A stretch of 64,000 bases of DNA from UBA1479 sp963976055 (GTDB lineage: Bacteria > Pseudomonadota > Alphaproteobacteria > Rhodospirillales > Casp-alpha2): the NCBI GenBank assembly GCA_963976055.1, contig CAXBJB010000003.1:124001-188000 (forward strand), written 5' to 3'. The position numbers were made by a program, and so were the translations under genes. Of the stretch, positions 8,951 through 18,245 are shown one piece after another. Position 1 is the stretch's first letter. Each line of letters starts with the position of its first letter. Below the pieces are notes generated by a model. That model saw nothing but the letters and a program-made list of their open reading frames with translations, did not search any database and was not told the DNA's origin.

Positions 8951-10390
8951 ATGATCGATCTCTTTTACTTCTACAAAATGCCGGTCGCGGTCCTCGGCCT
9001 TGGCCGTTCGGGGCTGGCGACCTGCAAGGCGCTGATCGACAGCGACGCCGAGGTCTGGGCCTGGGACGACAACGAGGATAGCCGCCAGCGTGCCCGCGAG
9101 ATGGATATCCCCCTGGTCGATCTCTACATCTGCAACTGGCAGGAACTGACGACCCTGGTGCTCAGCCCCGGCATCCCGTTCCATTATCCCGAGCCGCACC
9201 CGGTGGTGAACATGGCCAAGGCCGCCGGCTGCGAGGTCGTCAGCGACATCGAACTGTTGGCCCGCGCGCAGCGCGACGCCGCCTATATCGGTATCACCGG
9301 CACCAACGGCAAGTCGACCACCACCTCGTTGATCGGCCACATCATGCAGTTGGCTGGGCGCGAAGCCGATATCGGCGGCAACTTGGGCCCGCCCGCCTTG
9401 TCGCTTGAGCCCTTGGGCGAGGGCGGAAACTACATTCTCGAAATGTCGTCCTATCAGCTCGACCTGACGCTCTCCATCACCTGGGACATCGCGGTGCTGC
9501 TGAACATCAGCCCCGATCACCTGGACCGGCATGGCGACATGGACGGCTACGTCGCGGCCAAGCGCCAGATCTTCCACCGTCAGACCGACCCCAAGTCCGC
9601 CATCATCGGCGTCGACGACAAATACTGCGAAGCGATCTATGAGGATCTCGCCGACGCGGGCGAACAGATCGTGGTGCCGATCTCGGGCGAGCGGCGCATC
9701 CATGGCGGCGTCTACGTGGTCAACGGCGTCGTGGTCGACGACATGGACGGCCAGGAAGTTCCGGTCACCAATCTCAAGGACATTCCCGCCCTGCAGGGCC
9801 CGCACAACTGGCAGAACGCGGCCGCCGCCTATGCCGCCTGTCGGCGCGCCGGGGTCGAAGGCCGGGTCATCATGGCCTGCCTGCAAAGCTTCCCCGGTCT
9901 GGTCCATCGTCAGGAGCCGGTCGAGGTCGTCGACGGCGTCGCCTTCGTCAACGATTCCAAGGCGACCAACGCCGCCGCCGCCGCCAAGGCGCTGGCCTGT
10001 TACGACACCATCTACTGGATCGCCGGCGGCCGCCCCAAGGAAGGCGGCATCACGGGTCTTGCCGAGTATTTCCCGCGCATCCGCCATGCCTATCTGGTCG
10101 GCGAGGCGGCGCTGGGCTTCGGCCAAGTGTTGGACGGCAAGGTGCCCTTCACCATTTCCGGCGAGGTCAACAAAGCCGTGGCCCAGGCCTTCGCCCAGGC
10201 CAAGAAGGACAAGGCGGAAAAGCCGGTGGTCTTGCTGTCGCCGGCCTGCGCGTCGTTCGACCAGTTCGCCAGTTTCGAGGACCGGGGCGATGCCTTCAAG
10301 GATGCGGTCGAGGCCCTGCCCGGCAAGCATCTCGACCCGACCGAGGCACCCGACGCCTTCAAGTCCGACATCTCGGGGGAGGCTGCCTAG
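8951..10390 (+). CDS. murD: UDP-MurNAc-L-alanine:D-glutamate ligase MurD
   Basis: A 479-residue cytoplasmic Mur ligase. The N-terminal Rossmann domain has VAVLGLGRSGLATCKAL. The ATP loop is ITGTNGKSTTTSLIG (about residues 116-130). Further signatures are EMSSYQLDLT, NISPDHLDRHG, GPHNWQNAAAA and FVNDSKATNA. The C-terminus has VLLSPACASFDQFASFEDRG, typical of MurD. The length is slightly above the E. coli enzyme and normal for alphaproteobacteria. The stop TAG abuts the ftsW start. Confidence 0.97.
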   Translation: MIDLFYFYKMPVAVLGLGRSGLATCKALIDSDAEVWAWDDNEDSRQRAREMDIPLVDLYICNWQELTTLVLSPGIPFHYPEPHPVVNMAKAAGCEVVSDIELLARAQRDAAYIGITGTNGKSTTTSLIGHIMQLAGREADIGGNLGPPALSLEPLGEGGNYILEMSSYQLDLTLSITWDIAVLLNISPDHLDRHGDMDGYVAAKRQIFHRQTDPKSAIIGVDDKYCEAIYEDLADAGEQIVVPISGERRIHGGVYVVNGVVVDDMDGQEVPVTNLKDIPALQGPHNWQNAAAAYAACRRAGVEGRVIMACLQSFPGLVHRQEPVEVVDGVAFVNDSKATNAAAAAKALACYDTIYWIAGGRPKEGGITGLAEYFPRIRHAYLVGEAALGFGQVLDGKVPFTISGEVNKAVAQAFAQAKKDKAEKPVVLLSPACASFDQFASFEDRGDAFKDAVEALPGKHLDPTEAPDAFKSDISGEAA

Positions 10391-11515
10391 ATGAGCACGC
10401 TCGCCCGTACCGACAATTCGATCCTGGCCCGCTGGTGGTGGACCGTGGACCGCTGGAACCTGGCCGCCGTCGCCGTGCTGGCCATGACCGGCGCGGTGTT
10501 GGCCTTGGCGGCCTCGCCGCCGGTGGCATTGCGCCTGGGCCTCGACACCTACTATTTCGCGGGCCGTCAGGTGCTGTACCTGGGGCTCGGCCTGTTCATC
10601 CTCGTCTGCACGTCGCTGTTGTCGCCCAAGGGCGTGCGCCGCCTGGCCATGGCCGTGCTGGCCGGCTCCATGGTGCTGATGGTGGCGGTGCTGGCCGTGG
10701 GGCCCGAGATCAAGGGGGCCACGCGCTGGCTCAGCTTCGGCGCCCTGTCCTTGCAGCCGTCGGAATTCGTCAAGCCGGCCCTTGCCGTGACCGCAGCCTG
10801 GTTCTTCGCCCAGGCCCGGCTGCAGGAAGGCTATCCCGGCAACCTGGTCGCCACGGGCCTGTTCCTGATGGTCGCAGCCTTGTTGCTGATGCAGCCGGAC
10901 GTGGGCATGACCATGGTGGTCGCCGCCGTTTGGGCCGTGCAGTTCTTCCTGGCGGGTCTGCCCATCGTCATGGTCATGGGCATCGGCTTGGCCTTTCTGG
11001 GCGCCAGCGTCGGCGCCTATTTCACCTTCGGCCATGTGCGGGCGCGGGTCGACCGTTTCTTCGATCCCTCGGCGGGCGAAGGCTATCAGGTCATGCGTTC
11101 GCTCGACGCCTTCCACAACGGCGGTTTGACCGGGCGCGGCCCGGGCGAGGGCCGGGTCAAGGAAGTGCTACCCGACGCCCATACGGATTTCATCTTTGCC
11201 GTCGCCGGCGAGGAATTCGGCATGCTGGTCTGCGTCGCCATCGTCGGTCTGTTCGCCTTCGTGGTGATCCGCGGCCTGACCCGCGCCTACAAGGACGACA
11301 ATCTGTTCGTGCTGCTGGCCTCGGCCGGCCTGCTGGTTCAATTCGCCGTCCAGGCCATGATCAATCTGGCCTCGACCCTGCACCTGATCCCGCCCAAGGG
11401 CATGACCCTGCCGTTCGTGTCCTATGGCGGATCGTCCACGGTCGCCATCGCGCTCGGCTTCGGCATGATGCTGGCGCTGACCCGCCTGCGCCCGGGCGAA
11501 GGAGGGGCGCGATGA
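10391..11515 (+). CDS. ftsW: Septal peptidoglycan polymerase FtsW
   Basis: A 374-residue SEDS-family glycosyltransferase that polymerises lipid II at the septum together with FtsI. It has about ten membrane segments. Motifs are GATRWLSFGALSLQPSEFVK (about residues 110-129), LLMQPDVGMT, GRGPGEGRVKEVLPDAHTDF and the C-terminal LIPPKGMTLPFVSYGGSS. The ATG follows the murD stop directly. The end overlaps murG (ATGA), suggesting coupled translation. Confidence 0.97.
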   Translation: MSTLARTDNSILARWWWTVDRWNLAAVAVLAMTGAVLALAASPPVALRLGLDTYYFAGRQVLYLGLGLFILVCTSLLSPKGVRRLAMAVLAGSMVLMVAVLAVGPEIKGATRWLSFGALSLQPSEFVKPALAVTAAWFFAQARLQEGYPGNLVATGLFLMVAALLLMQPDVGMTMVVAAVWAVQFFLAGLPIVMVMGIGLAFLGASVGAYFTFGHVRARVDRFFDPSAGEGYQVMRSLDAFHNGGLTGRGPGEGRVKEVLPDAHTDFIFAVAGEEFGMLVCVAIVGLFAFVVIRGLTRAYKDDNLFVLLASAGLLVQFAVQAMINLASTLHLIPPKGMTLPFVSYGGSSTVAIALGFGMMLALTRLRPGEGGAR

Positions 11516-12651
11516 CGGATAAGATGACCGGATATCTAGCCGTTCTCGCCGCCGGCGGCACCGGCGGGCATGTGTTCCCGGCGGAAGCGCTGGCCGCCGA
11601 GCTGGGGGCGCGCGGCTATCGCCTGGCGTTGATCACCGACCGCCGGGGCGGCGGCTTCGGCGGCGCGCTCGCCAATTTGGAAACCCATCATATCCGGGCC
11701 GGCGGCATCGCCGGCAAGCGGTTCACGGCGCGCCTGGAAAGCGTGTTCGAACTGGGCCTTGGCATGCTGCAGGCGCGCAAGCTTTTGGCGAAACTGAAGC
11801 CCGACGCGGTCATCGGCTTCGGCGGCTATGCTTCGGTGCCGACCATGATGGCGGCGACCTGGGCAGGGCTGGCCACGGCGATCCACGAACAGAACGCGGT
11901 GCTGGGCCGCGCCAACCGCCTGCTGGCGACGCGGGTACGGCGCATCGCGACCTCCATCGACGGCACGCAGATGGTGCCGGAGGCCGCCAAGTCGAAGATC
12001 CACCTGACCGGCATGCCCGTGCGTCCGGCGGTTCTGGCGGCGCGCGAGACGGCCTATGATGAAATGACCGACCGCGGGCCGCTCAACCTGCTGGTCACCG
12101 GCGGCTCGCAAGGGGCGCGGGTTTTGTCCGACGTGGTGCCGGCGGCTCTGGCGTCCCTGCCGGGCGCCCTCAGGAAACGCCTGAACGTGACCCAGCAGTG
12201 CCGGACCGAGGATTTGGAGCGTGTCCGCGCCGTCTATGCCCAGGCCGGAATATCAGCCGATCTGAACTGCTTCTTCGATGATGTTCCCCAGCGCCTTGCG
12301 GCGGCGCATCTGCTGATCGCGCGGGCCGGGGCCTCGACCGTCGCCGAGATGACGGCCATCGGCCGCCCGGCGATCCTGGTGCCCTATCCCCATGCCATCG
12401 ACAACCATCAGTTCGCCAACGCCCAGGCCGTGGACGAGGCCGGGGCCGGATGGCTGATGGCCGAGGACGTGTTCACTGCCGAACGCCTGGCCGGGCGGCT
12501 CGCCAGTCTGTTCGAAAGCCCGCGCCACCTGGTCCATGCGGCCCGCGCGTCCCGTCGCATCGGGCGGCCCGACGCGGCCTCGGCCCTGGCCGACATGGTG
12601 GCGGACATGATGCCCAACGGACATTCCGGCGAAGGGAGGCAGGCGGCATGA
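11512..12651 (+). CDS. murG: Undecaprenyl-PP-MurNAc-pentapeptide GlcNAc transferase MurG
   Basis: A 379-residue peripheral membrane glycosyltransferase that converts lipid I to lipid II. The N-terminal glycine loop AAGGTGGHVFPAEALA (about residues 12-27) and the second loop VTGGSQGARVLSDVVP are present. The UDP-GlcNAc site shows ARAGASTVAEMTAIGRPAIL followed by PYPHAIDNHQFANA. The start is ATG 11512, which overlaps the ftsW stop and follows GGAGGGG. A second ATG at 11524 is less well placed. Confidence 0.97.
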   Translation: MTDKMTGYLAVLAAGGTGGHVFPAEALAAELGARGYRLALITDRRGGGFGGALANLETHHIRAGGIAGKRFTARLESVFELGLGMLQARKLLAKLKPDAVIGFGGYASVPTMMAATWAGLATAIHEQNAVLGRANRLLATRVRRIATSIDGTQMVPEAAKSKIHLTGMPVRPAVLAARETAYDEMTDRGPLNLLVTGGSQGARVLSDVVPAALASLPGALRKRLNVTQQCRTEDLERVRAVYAQAGISADLNCFFDDVPQRLAAAHLLIARAGASTVAEMTAIGRPAILVPYPHAIDNHQFANAQAVDEAGAGWLMAEDVFTAERLAGRLASLFESPRHLVHAARASRRIGRPDAASALADMVADMMPNGHSGEGRQAA

Positions 12652-14108
12652 GAGCGCTTCCCCTCGATATCGGCACCCTGCACTTCGTCGGCATCGGCGG
12701 CATCGGCATGAGCGGCATCGCCGAGGTCCTGCATTCCCTGGGGTATTCGGTCCAGGGATCGGACATCGCCGACAGCGCCAACGTGAAACGCCTGCGCGAC
12801 ATGGGCATCGACGTCCATGTCGGCCATGACGCGGCCAACCTGGGCGGGGCCCAGGTCGTCGTCGTGTCGTCGGCCGTGAAGCCCGACAACCCCGAGGTCG
12901 TGGCCGCACGTCAGAACCTGATCCCGGTCGTCCGCCGCGCCGAAATGCTGGGCGAATTGATGCGCCTGAAATGGTCCATTGCGGTGGGAGGCACCCACGG
13001 CAAGACCACGACGACCTCGCTGGTGTCCGCCGTGTTGGATGGTGCCGGGCTCGATCCCACGGTCATCAACGGCGGCATCATCAACGCCTATGGCACCAAT
13101 GCACGGCTGGGCACCGGCGACTGGCTGGTGGCCGAGGCCGATGAAAGCGACGGCACCTTCCTGAAGCTGCCATCGACCATCGCCGTGGTGACCAACATCG
13201 ACCCGGAACACATGGAACATTACGGCGACTTCGACACCCTGAAGCGCGCCTTCGTGCAGTTCGTCGAAAACATCCCGTTCTACGGCTTCGCGGTACTGTG
13301 CATCGACCATGCCGAGGTCCAGAACCTGATCCCCCGGGTGTCGGACCGCCGTGTCGTGACCTACGGCTTCAGCCCACAGGCCGATGTGCGCGCCGTCAAC
13401 ATGACGCCCGGCCTGGACGGCATCGCCTTCGACGCCGTGATCCGCGACCGCAAGACCGGCGAGACCCGCGAGATCGCCGACCTGCACCTGCCCATGTATG
13501 GTCAGCACAACGTGCAGAACGCCCTGGCCGCCATCGCCATCGCCAATGAAATGATGCTGTCCGACGCCGACGTGGCCCGCGCGTTGGCCAAGTTCGGCGG
13601 GGTCAAGCGGCGGTTCACTCGCACCGGCACGGTCGGCGGCATCACCGTGATCGACGACTATGGCCATCATCCGGTGGAGATCGCCGCCGTCCTGGCCGCC
13701 GCCCGCGACGCCACCAACGGCAAGGTCATCGCCGTGGTGCAGCCGCACCGCTATACCCGCCTGCGCGATTTGTTCGAGGATTTCTGCACCTGCTTCAACG
13801 ATGCCGATGCCGTGGTCGTCGCTCCCGTTTATGCGGCGGGCGAGGCGCCGATCGCGGGCATCGACCGGGATTCCCTGATTGAGGGACTGAAGGTTCACGG
13901 CCACCGCAAGGTGATCGCCCTGGACGCGCCCGAGGACCTGGCCCGCATCACCCTTGATCTGGCGAAAAGCGGCGACTTCGTCGTCTGCCTGGGCGCGGGC
14001 ACGATCACGGCCTGGGCCAATGCCCTGCCGGAACAGTTGCAGGAACTGGGCGGCGGACTGCGTGAAATTCCCGGTGGCGGTGGCAAGAGCGGGGAGGCCA
14101 GCATATGA
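12648..14108 (+). CDS. murC: UDP-N-acetylmuramate:L-alanine ligase MurC
   Basis: A 486-residue ligase that starts stem peptide synthesis. The N-terminal FVGIGGIGMSGIAEVLH and the ATP loop VGGTHGKTTTTSLVS (about residues 110-124) are family hallmarks. EADESDGTFLKL, NIDPEHMEHYGDFD, DDYGHHPVEI and QPHRYTRLRDLFEDF also match. GGGAGG precedes ATG 12648. The gene overlaps murG and murB by 4 nt each. Confidence 0.97.
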   Translation: MRALPLDIGTLHFVGIGGIGMSGIAEVLHSLGYSVQGSDIADSANVKRLRDMGIDVHVGHDAANLGGAQVVVVSSAVKPDNPEVVAARQNLIPVVRRAEMLGELMRLKWSIAVGGTHGKTTTTSLVSAVLDGAGLDPTVINGGIINAYGTNARLGTGDWLVAEADESDGTFLKLPSTIAVVTNIDPEHMEHYGDFDTLKRAFVQFVENIPFYGFAVLCIDHAEVQNLIPRVSDRRVVTYGFSPQADVRAVNMTPGLDGIAFDAVIRDRKTGETREIADLHLPMYGQHNVQNALAAIAIANEMMLSDADVARALAKFGGVKRRFTRTGTVGGITVIDDYGHHPVEIAAVLAAARDATNGKVIAVVQPHRYTRLRDLFEDFCTCFNDADAVVVAPVYAAGEAPIAGIDRDSLIEGLKVHGHRKVIALDAPEDLARITLDLAKSGDFVVCLGAGTITAWANALPEQLQELGGGLREIPGGGGKSGEASI

Positions 14109-15049
14109 TGGCGGCCCGCTACGATACGACGTTGCTCGACCAACTGCCGCCCGTGCGGGGCCGGCTGACGGCCAACGCCGGCTTGGCGGGCTTTTCCTGG
14201 TTTCGCGTCGGCGGCCCGGCCGAGGTTCTGTTCGAGCCGGCGGACGCCGAGGACCTTGCCGTGTTCATGGCGAACCTTCCCGCCGACGTGCCGGTCACGG
14301 TGATTGGCGTGGCGTCGAACCTTCTGGTCCGCGACGGTGGTGTCGGCGGGGTGGTGATCCGTCTGGGCAAGGCGTTTGCCGATATTTCCATCGACGGCGA
14401 CACGGTCATCGCCGGGGCCGGTGCCATGGATGTGAACGTGGCCCGTGCGGCGCGCGACGCGGGTCTTGCGGGTCTTGAATTCCTAATCGGCATTCCGGGC
14501 ACGGTGGGCGGTGCCTTGCGCATGAACGCCGGAGCCTACGGCGCAGAGATTTCCGATATTTTCGCGGCCGCATGGGCAGTGACCGGCCGGGGAGAGGTTG
14601 CGGCCCTCTCCCCGGTCGACATGGCCTTCGCCTATCGCCACTGCGGCCAGCCCGAGGACGTGATCTTCACCCGGGCGACCTTCCGGGGCGTGCCCGGCGA
14701 CGCCGCCGCCATTTCTCAACGCATGGCCGATATCCAGAAGGCGCGGGGCGAAACCCAGCCCGTGAAATCGCGCACGGGTGGGTCGACCTTCGCCAACCCG
14801 GACGGTCACAAGGCCTGGGAATTGATCGACGAAGCCGGCTGCCGCGGCCTGACGCGGGGCGGGGCCCAGGTATCGCCGCAGCATTGCAACTTCCTGGTCA
14901 ACACGGGCAACGCCACGGCTGCGGACCTGGAGGGCCTGGGCGAGGAAGTCCGGCGCCGGGTGATCGAGGAAACGGGCATTGAGTTGCATTGGGAAATACG
15001 CCGCATCGGCGTGCCGTCCCTGCCCAAGGCGCGGGAGGTCACGCCATGA
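14105..15049 (+). CDS. murB: UDP-N-acetylenolpyruvoylglucosamine reductase MurB
   Basis: A 314-residue FAD enzyme that reduces UDP-GlcNAc-enolpyruvate to UDP-MurNAc with NADPH. FAD-binding elements: SWFRVGGPAEVLFEP, VIGVASNLLVRDGG and FLIGIPGTVGGALRMNAGAYG. The catalytic serine region is KSRTGGSTFANPDGHKAWEL. It lacks the large extra loop of the E. coli-type enzyme, so it looks like type II MurB. It overlaps murC and ddl by 4 nt each. Confidence 0.96.
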   Translation: MMAARYDTTLLDQLPPVRGRLTANAGLAGFSWFRVGGPAEVLFEPADAEDLAVFMANLPADVPVTVIGVASNLLVRDGGVGGVVIRLGKAFADISIDGDTVIAGAGAMDVNVARAARDAGLAGLEFLIGIPGTVGGALRMNAGAYGAEISDIFAAAWAVTGRGEVAALSPVDMAFAYRHCGQPEDVIFTRATFRGVPGDAAAISQRMADIQKARGETQPVKSRTGGSTFANPDGHKAWELIDEAGCRGLTRGGAQVSPQHCNFLVNTGNATAADLEGLGEEVRRRVIEETGIELHWEIRRIGVPSLPKAREVTP

Positions 15050-15948
15050 CCGCGCATGTCGCCGTGCTGATGGGCGGCTGGTCCGCCGAACGCGAGGTTT
15101 CCCTGGTGTCGGGTGCGGCCTGCGCCAAGGCCTTGCAGGACGCCGGGTATCAGGTCACCACCATTGACGTGCAGCGCGACGTGGGTGCGCTGATCACGCG
15201 CCTTTATCCGCGCCCGGACGCCGTGTTCAACGCTCTGCACGGTCGCTTCGGCGAGGACGGCTGCATCCAGGGGCTGCTCGACATCCTGGGCATTCCTTAC
15301 ACTCATTCGGGCGTGCTGGCCTCCGCCGTCGCCATGGACAAACCCATGGCCAAGCGCCTGTTCCAGGCCGAGGGCATCCCCGTCGCCGAACACGTCGTCA
15401 CCACCATCGAAGCCGCCCGCGCCAAGGAGCCCATGGCCCGGCCCTATGTGGCAAAGCCCATGAACGAAGGGTCCAGTGTCGGCGTGCATATCGTCCGCGA
15501 AGGCGATAACGAGCCGCCGTTCGAAGGATCGGGCTGGAGCTACGGCGAGGAAGTGATGATCGAACGCTATATCCCCGGGCGCGAGCTGACCGTCTCGATG
15601 ATGGGCGGCAAGGCCCTGGCGGTCACGGAAATCACCACCGGGCGGGGGTTCTACGATTACGACGCCAAGTACGCCAACGGTGGGTCGATCCACGTGATCC
15701 CGGCCGAGGTTGACAAGGACGTCTACGACCAGGCGATGGAACTGTCCGAACGCGCGTTCAAGGCGATCGGCTGCCGCGGCGTGGCGCGGACCGATTTCCG
15801 CTACGACGGCGACACCCTCTACATGCTGGAAATCAATACCCAACCGGGCATGACCCCCACGTCCCTGGTGCCGGAACAGGCCGCCCATGCGGGCCTATCC
15901 TTCCAGGACCTGGTCGTCTGGATGGTTGAACAGGCGGAGTGCGATTGA
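15046..15948 (+). CDS. ddlB: D-alanine:D-alanine ligase
   Basis: A 300-residue ATP-grasp enzyme that makes D-Ala-D-Ala, the substrate of MurF. Motifs: VLMGGWSAEREVSLVSG at the N-terminus, NALHGRFGEDGCIQGLLD, VAKPMNEGSSVGVHIV, and MLEINTQPGMTPTSLVPEQA at the metal and phosphate site. ATG 15046 overlaps the murB stop and is preceded by GGGAGG. The frame extends further upstream, but that part is inside murB and is not Ddl-like. Confidence 0.97.
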   Translation: MTAHVAVLMGGWSAEREVSLVSGAACAKALQDAGYQVTTIDVQRDVGALITRLYPRPDAVFNALHGRFGEDGCIQGLLDILGIPYTHSGVLASAVAMDKPMAKRLFQAEGIPVAEHVVTTIEAARAKEPMARPYVAKPMNEGSSVGVHIVREGDNEPPFEGSGWSYGEEVMIERYIPGRELTVSMMGGKALAVTEITTGRGFYDYDAKYANGGSIHVIPAEVDKDVYDQAMELSERAFKAIGCRGVARTDFRYDGDTLYMLEINTQPGMTPTSLVPEQAAHAGLSFQDLVVWMVEQAECD

Positions 15949-16826
15949 TGGCCGAAAAGAAGACCGAAGCGAACGATACCCAGGCGGCGGGCAACCGCCG
16001 TTCCCGCAAATCGGGCGCGCCCAGAAAGCGCGTGCTGCGCGGGCAGGTGAGCCGTGCCGTCGGCATGGGTGCGCTGGTCGCCGTGCTGGCCGGTACGGGC
16101 GGTGGCGGATGGTGGGTGTGGTCCAACGATGTCGTGCCGCAGTTGTACACAAAGGCCCAGACCTGGACGGTCGATCAGACGGCCGAGGCCGGCCTGCGCA
16201 TCGACGACATCTTCGTCACCGGGCGCTCGCAGACTTCCCGCGACGACCTTTTGGCCGCGCTCAAGCTGACCCGGGGGGCGCCGATCTTCGGGTTCGACCC
16301 GGACGAAGCTCGCGAACGGGTCGAGAAACTGCCCTGGGTCAAGCGCGCGGTGGTCGAACGCATGCTGCCGGGCACGGTCATGCTGCATATCGAGGAGCGC
16401 TCCCCGCTCGCCCTTTGGCAGAACAAGGGCGTGTTCCACCTGATCGACGATGAGGGCGTGGTGATCCTCAACAAAGGGTTGGAGCGGTTCTCCGACCTGC
16501 CCATCGTAGTCGGCCCCGAAGCGCCCCGGCATGCCAGAGCGTTGCTGGAAACGCTCAAGGCCGAACCGGATTTGATGAACCAGGTGCGGGCGGCTGTCTG
16601 GGTCTCCGGGCGGCGCTGGACCCTGACCCTGGACAACGGCATCGACGTGCAATTGCCCGAGGACGATCCCGGCGGCGCCTGGCTGCGGCTGGCGGAGTAC
16701 GAACGCCAGCACAAGGTCCTGGACCGCGACGTGGAGGTTCTCGACCTGCGCCTGCCGGACCGCCTGATCGTGCGCAAGGTCGCCAAGCCGCGCCCGCCCC
16801 GAAAGCCCAGGGGCCAAGAAACGTGA
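15948..16826 (+). CDS. ftsQ: Cell division protein FtsQ
   Basis: A 292-residue bitopic divisome protein that bridges FtsL/FtsB. The basic cytoplasmic N-terminus (NRRSRKSGAPRKRVLRG) is followed by one membrane segment (about residues 42-62). A POTRA domain follows (DIFVTGRSQTSRDDLLAAL) and then the FtsQ domain (PWVKRAVVERMLPGTVMLHI, ALWQNKGVFHLIDDEG). ATG 15948 was preferred over GTG 15939 because GGAG at 15936-15939 is correctly spaced. It shares one base with the ddl stop. Confidence 0.93.
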   Translation: MAEKKTEANDTQAAGNRRSRKSGAPRKRVLRGQVSRAVGMGALVAVLAGTGGGGWWVWSNDVVPQLYTKAQTWTVDQTAEAGLRIDDIFVTGRSQTSRDDLLAALKLTRGAPIFGFDPDEARERVEKLPWVKRAVVERMLPGTVMLHIEERSPLALWQNKGVFHLIDDEGVVILNKGLERFSDLPIVVGPEAPRHARALLETLKAEPDLMNQVRAAVWVSGRRWTLTLDNGIDVQLPEDDPGGAWLRLAEYERQHKVLDRDVEVLDLRLPDRLIVRKVAKPRPPRKPRGQET

Positions 16827-16857
16827 GACTGACCAAGAACCATATGAGACGACGGCC

Positions 16858-18138
16858 ATGAACAAACCATTGGGAAATGCAAAACCACGCAGCGGGCTGA
16901 TCGCCGCCCTGGACCTGGGCTCGTCCAAGGTCACCTGCGTGATCGCGCGCCTGGCCACGGGCGTGTCGAGCAACCAGATGACGGCGCGGGTCGTCGGCAT
17001 CGGTCACCAGAAATCCCACGGCCTGAAATCAGGCAGCGTGATCGACCTGGAGGCCGCCGAGGCGACCATCCGCGCCACGGTCGAGGTCGCCGAGTCCATG
17101 GTCGGCGAGAACATCCACAAGGTCTTCGTCAACCTGTCCTGCGGCAAGCCCAAATCGAAGCTGGTCGCCCACGAGGCGGAAATCGGCGGCCGCGAGATCG
17201 AAGAGGCGGACCTGTACCGCGTTCTGACGGCCGATCAGGTCACCGCCGGCACCCCGGCCGACCGGGAGATGATCCATTCCATTCCCGTCGGCTATTCGGT
17301 CGACGACAACCGCGGCGTGCGCGATCCGCGCGGCATGTACGGCTCGCGCCTGGGCGCCAACGTGCATCTGGTGACGGCGCAGAAGGGCCCGGTCAAGAAC
17401 CTGCGCACGGTGATTGACCGTTGTCAGCTTGAGATCGAGGCCATGGTGGCGACGCCCTTCGCCTCCGCCCTGGCCTGTTTGGTCGACGACGAACGGCAGC
17501 TCGGCACCACCTGCATCGACATCGGCGGCGGCGTCACGTCGCTGGCCATCTTCTGTGACGGCGAACTGGTCCATACGGACGTCATCCCCTTGGGCGGCGG
17601 CCACATGACCAACGACATCGCGCGCGGTCTGTCGACGCCCCTGGAAAGCGCCGAACGGATGAAGACGTTGTTCGGCTGCGTCATTCCGTCGCCGTCCGAC
17701 GACGCGGAAATGATCACCGTGCCGTTGATCGGCGAAGACAAGGAAGCGGCCCAGACGCAGGTGCCGCGCTCGGTTCTGGTCGGCATCGTCCGGCCTAGGG
17801 CCGAGGAAATCATGGAACTGGTGCGCGACCGTCTGGCGGCCAGCGGCTTCGACAAGGCCATCGGCCAGCGTGTGGTGCTGACCGGTGGGGCGAGCCAGCT
17901 GTCCGGATTGGCGGAACTCGCCGGAGATGTGCTCGGCCGTCAGGTTCGCCTGGCCCGGCCGCGCGGGGTCGAGGGGCTATCGGAAGCGGTTTCGGGGCCG
18001 GGGTTCGCAACCTCGGTCGGGTTGATCCGCTATGCGGTGGAAAACCCCTTGGAGGTGGCTGGGGGCGATTTTCAGCCGATCAAGGAACGCAGTGGCGCCT
18101 TTGGGCGGTTCGGCCAGTGGCTGCGGGAGAATTTCTGA
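16858..18138 (+). CDS. ftsA: Cell division protein FtsA
   Basis: A 426-residue actin-like ATPase that tethers FtsZ filaments to the membrane. It has LIAALDLGSSKVTCVIARL (phosphate 1, about residues 14-32), the 1C domain around SIPVGYSVDDNRGVRDPRGMYG, CIDIGGGVTSLAIF (phosphate 2) and VVLTGGASQLSGLAELA (adenosine). The C-terminus FGRFGQWLRENF is the amphipathic membrane-targeting helix. It lies 31 nt after ftsQ and about 107 nt before ftsZ. Confidence 0.97.
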   Translation: MNKPLGNAKPRSGLIAALDLGSSKVTCVIARLATGVSSNQMTARVVGIGHQKSHGLKSGSVIDLEAAEATIRATVEVAESMVGENIHKVFVNLSCGKPKSKLVAHEAEIGGREIEEADLYRVLTADQVTAGTPADREMIHSIPVGYSVDDNRGVRDPRGMYGSRLGANVHLVTAQKGPVKNLRTVIDRCQLEIEAMVATPFASALACLVDDERQLGTTCIDIGGGVTSLAIFCDGELVHTDVIPLGGGHMTNDIARGLSTPLESAERMKTLFGCVIPSPSDDAEMITVPLIGEDKEAAQTQVPRSVLVGIVRPRAEEIMELVRDRLAASGFDKAIGQRVVLTGGASQLSGLAELAGDVLGRQVRLARPRGVEGLSEAVSGPGFATSVGLIRYAVENPLEVAGGDFQPIKERSGAFGRFGQWLRENF

Positions 18139-18228
18139 ATGAGCAACGAACACCACGTTTTTAACCAATCCCCTGAATGCATCGACGGCGGGTCCGGTCG
18201 TGGTTGCATTTATTCAGGCGGCAAGTAA
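18139..18228 (+). CDS. Possible 29-residue ORF between ftsA and ftsZ
   Basis: An ATG directly follows the ftsA stop (TGAATG). GGGAGA lies 9 nt upstream. The frame gives 29 residues starting MSNEHHVFNQ, with two cysteines and an end in SGGK, stopping 5 nt before the GGAGG of ftsZ. It resembles no family I know. It could be a translated leader that keeps ribosomes moving into ftsZ, or chance. Evidence is limited to the start context. Confidence 0.25.
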   Translation: MSNEHHVFNQSPECIDGGSGRGCIYSGGK

Positions 18229-18245
18229 TCATCGGAGGCAGAGAA

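Noticed and set aside
8891..11116. Minus-strand frame of 741 codons antisense to murD and ftsW
   Set aside because: Rich in G, R, H, Q and D without any motif, and fully overlapped by two certain genes.
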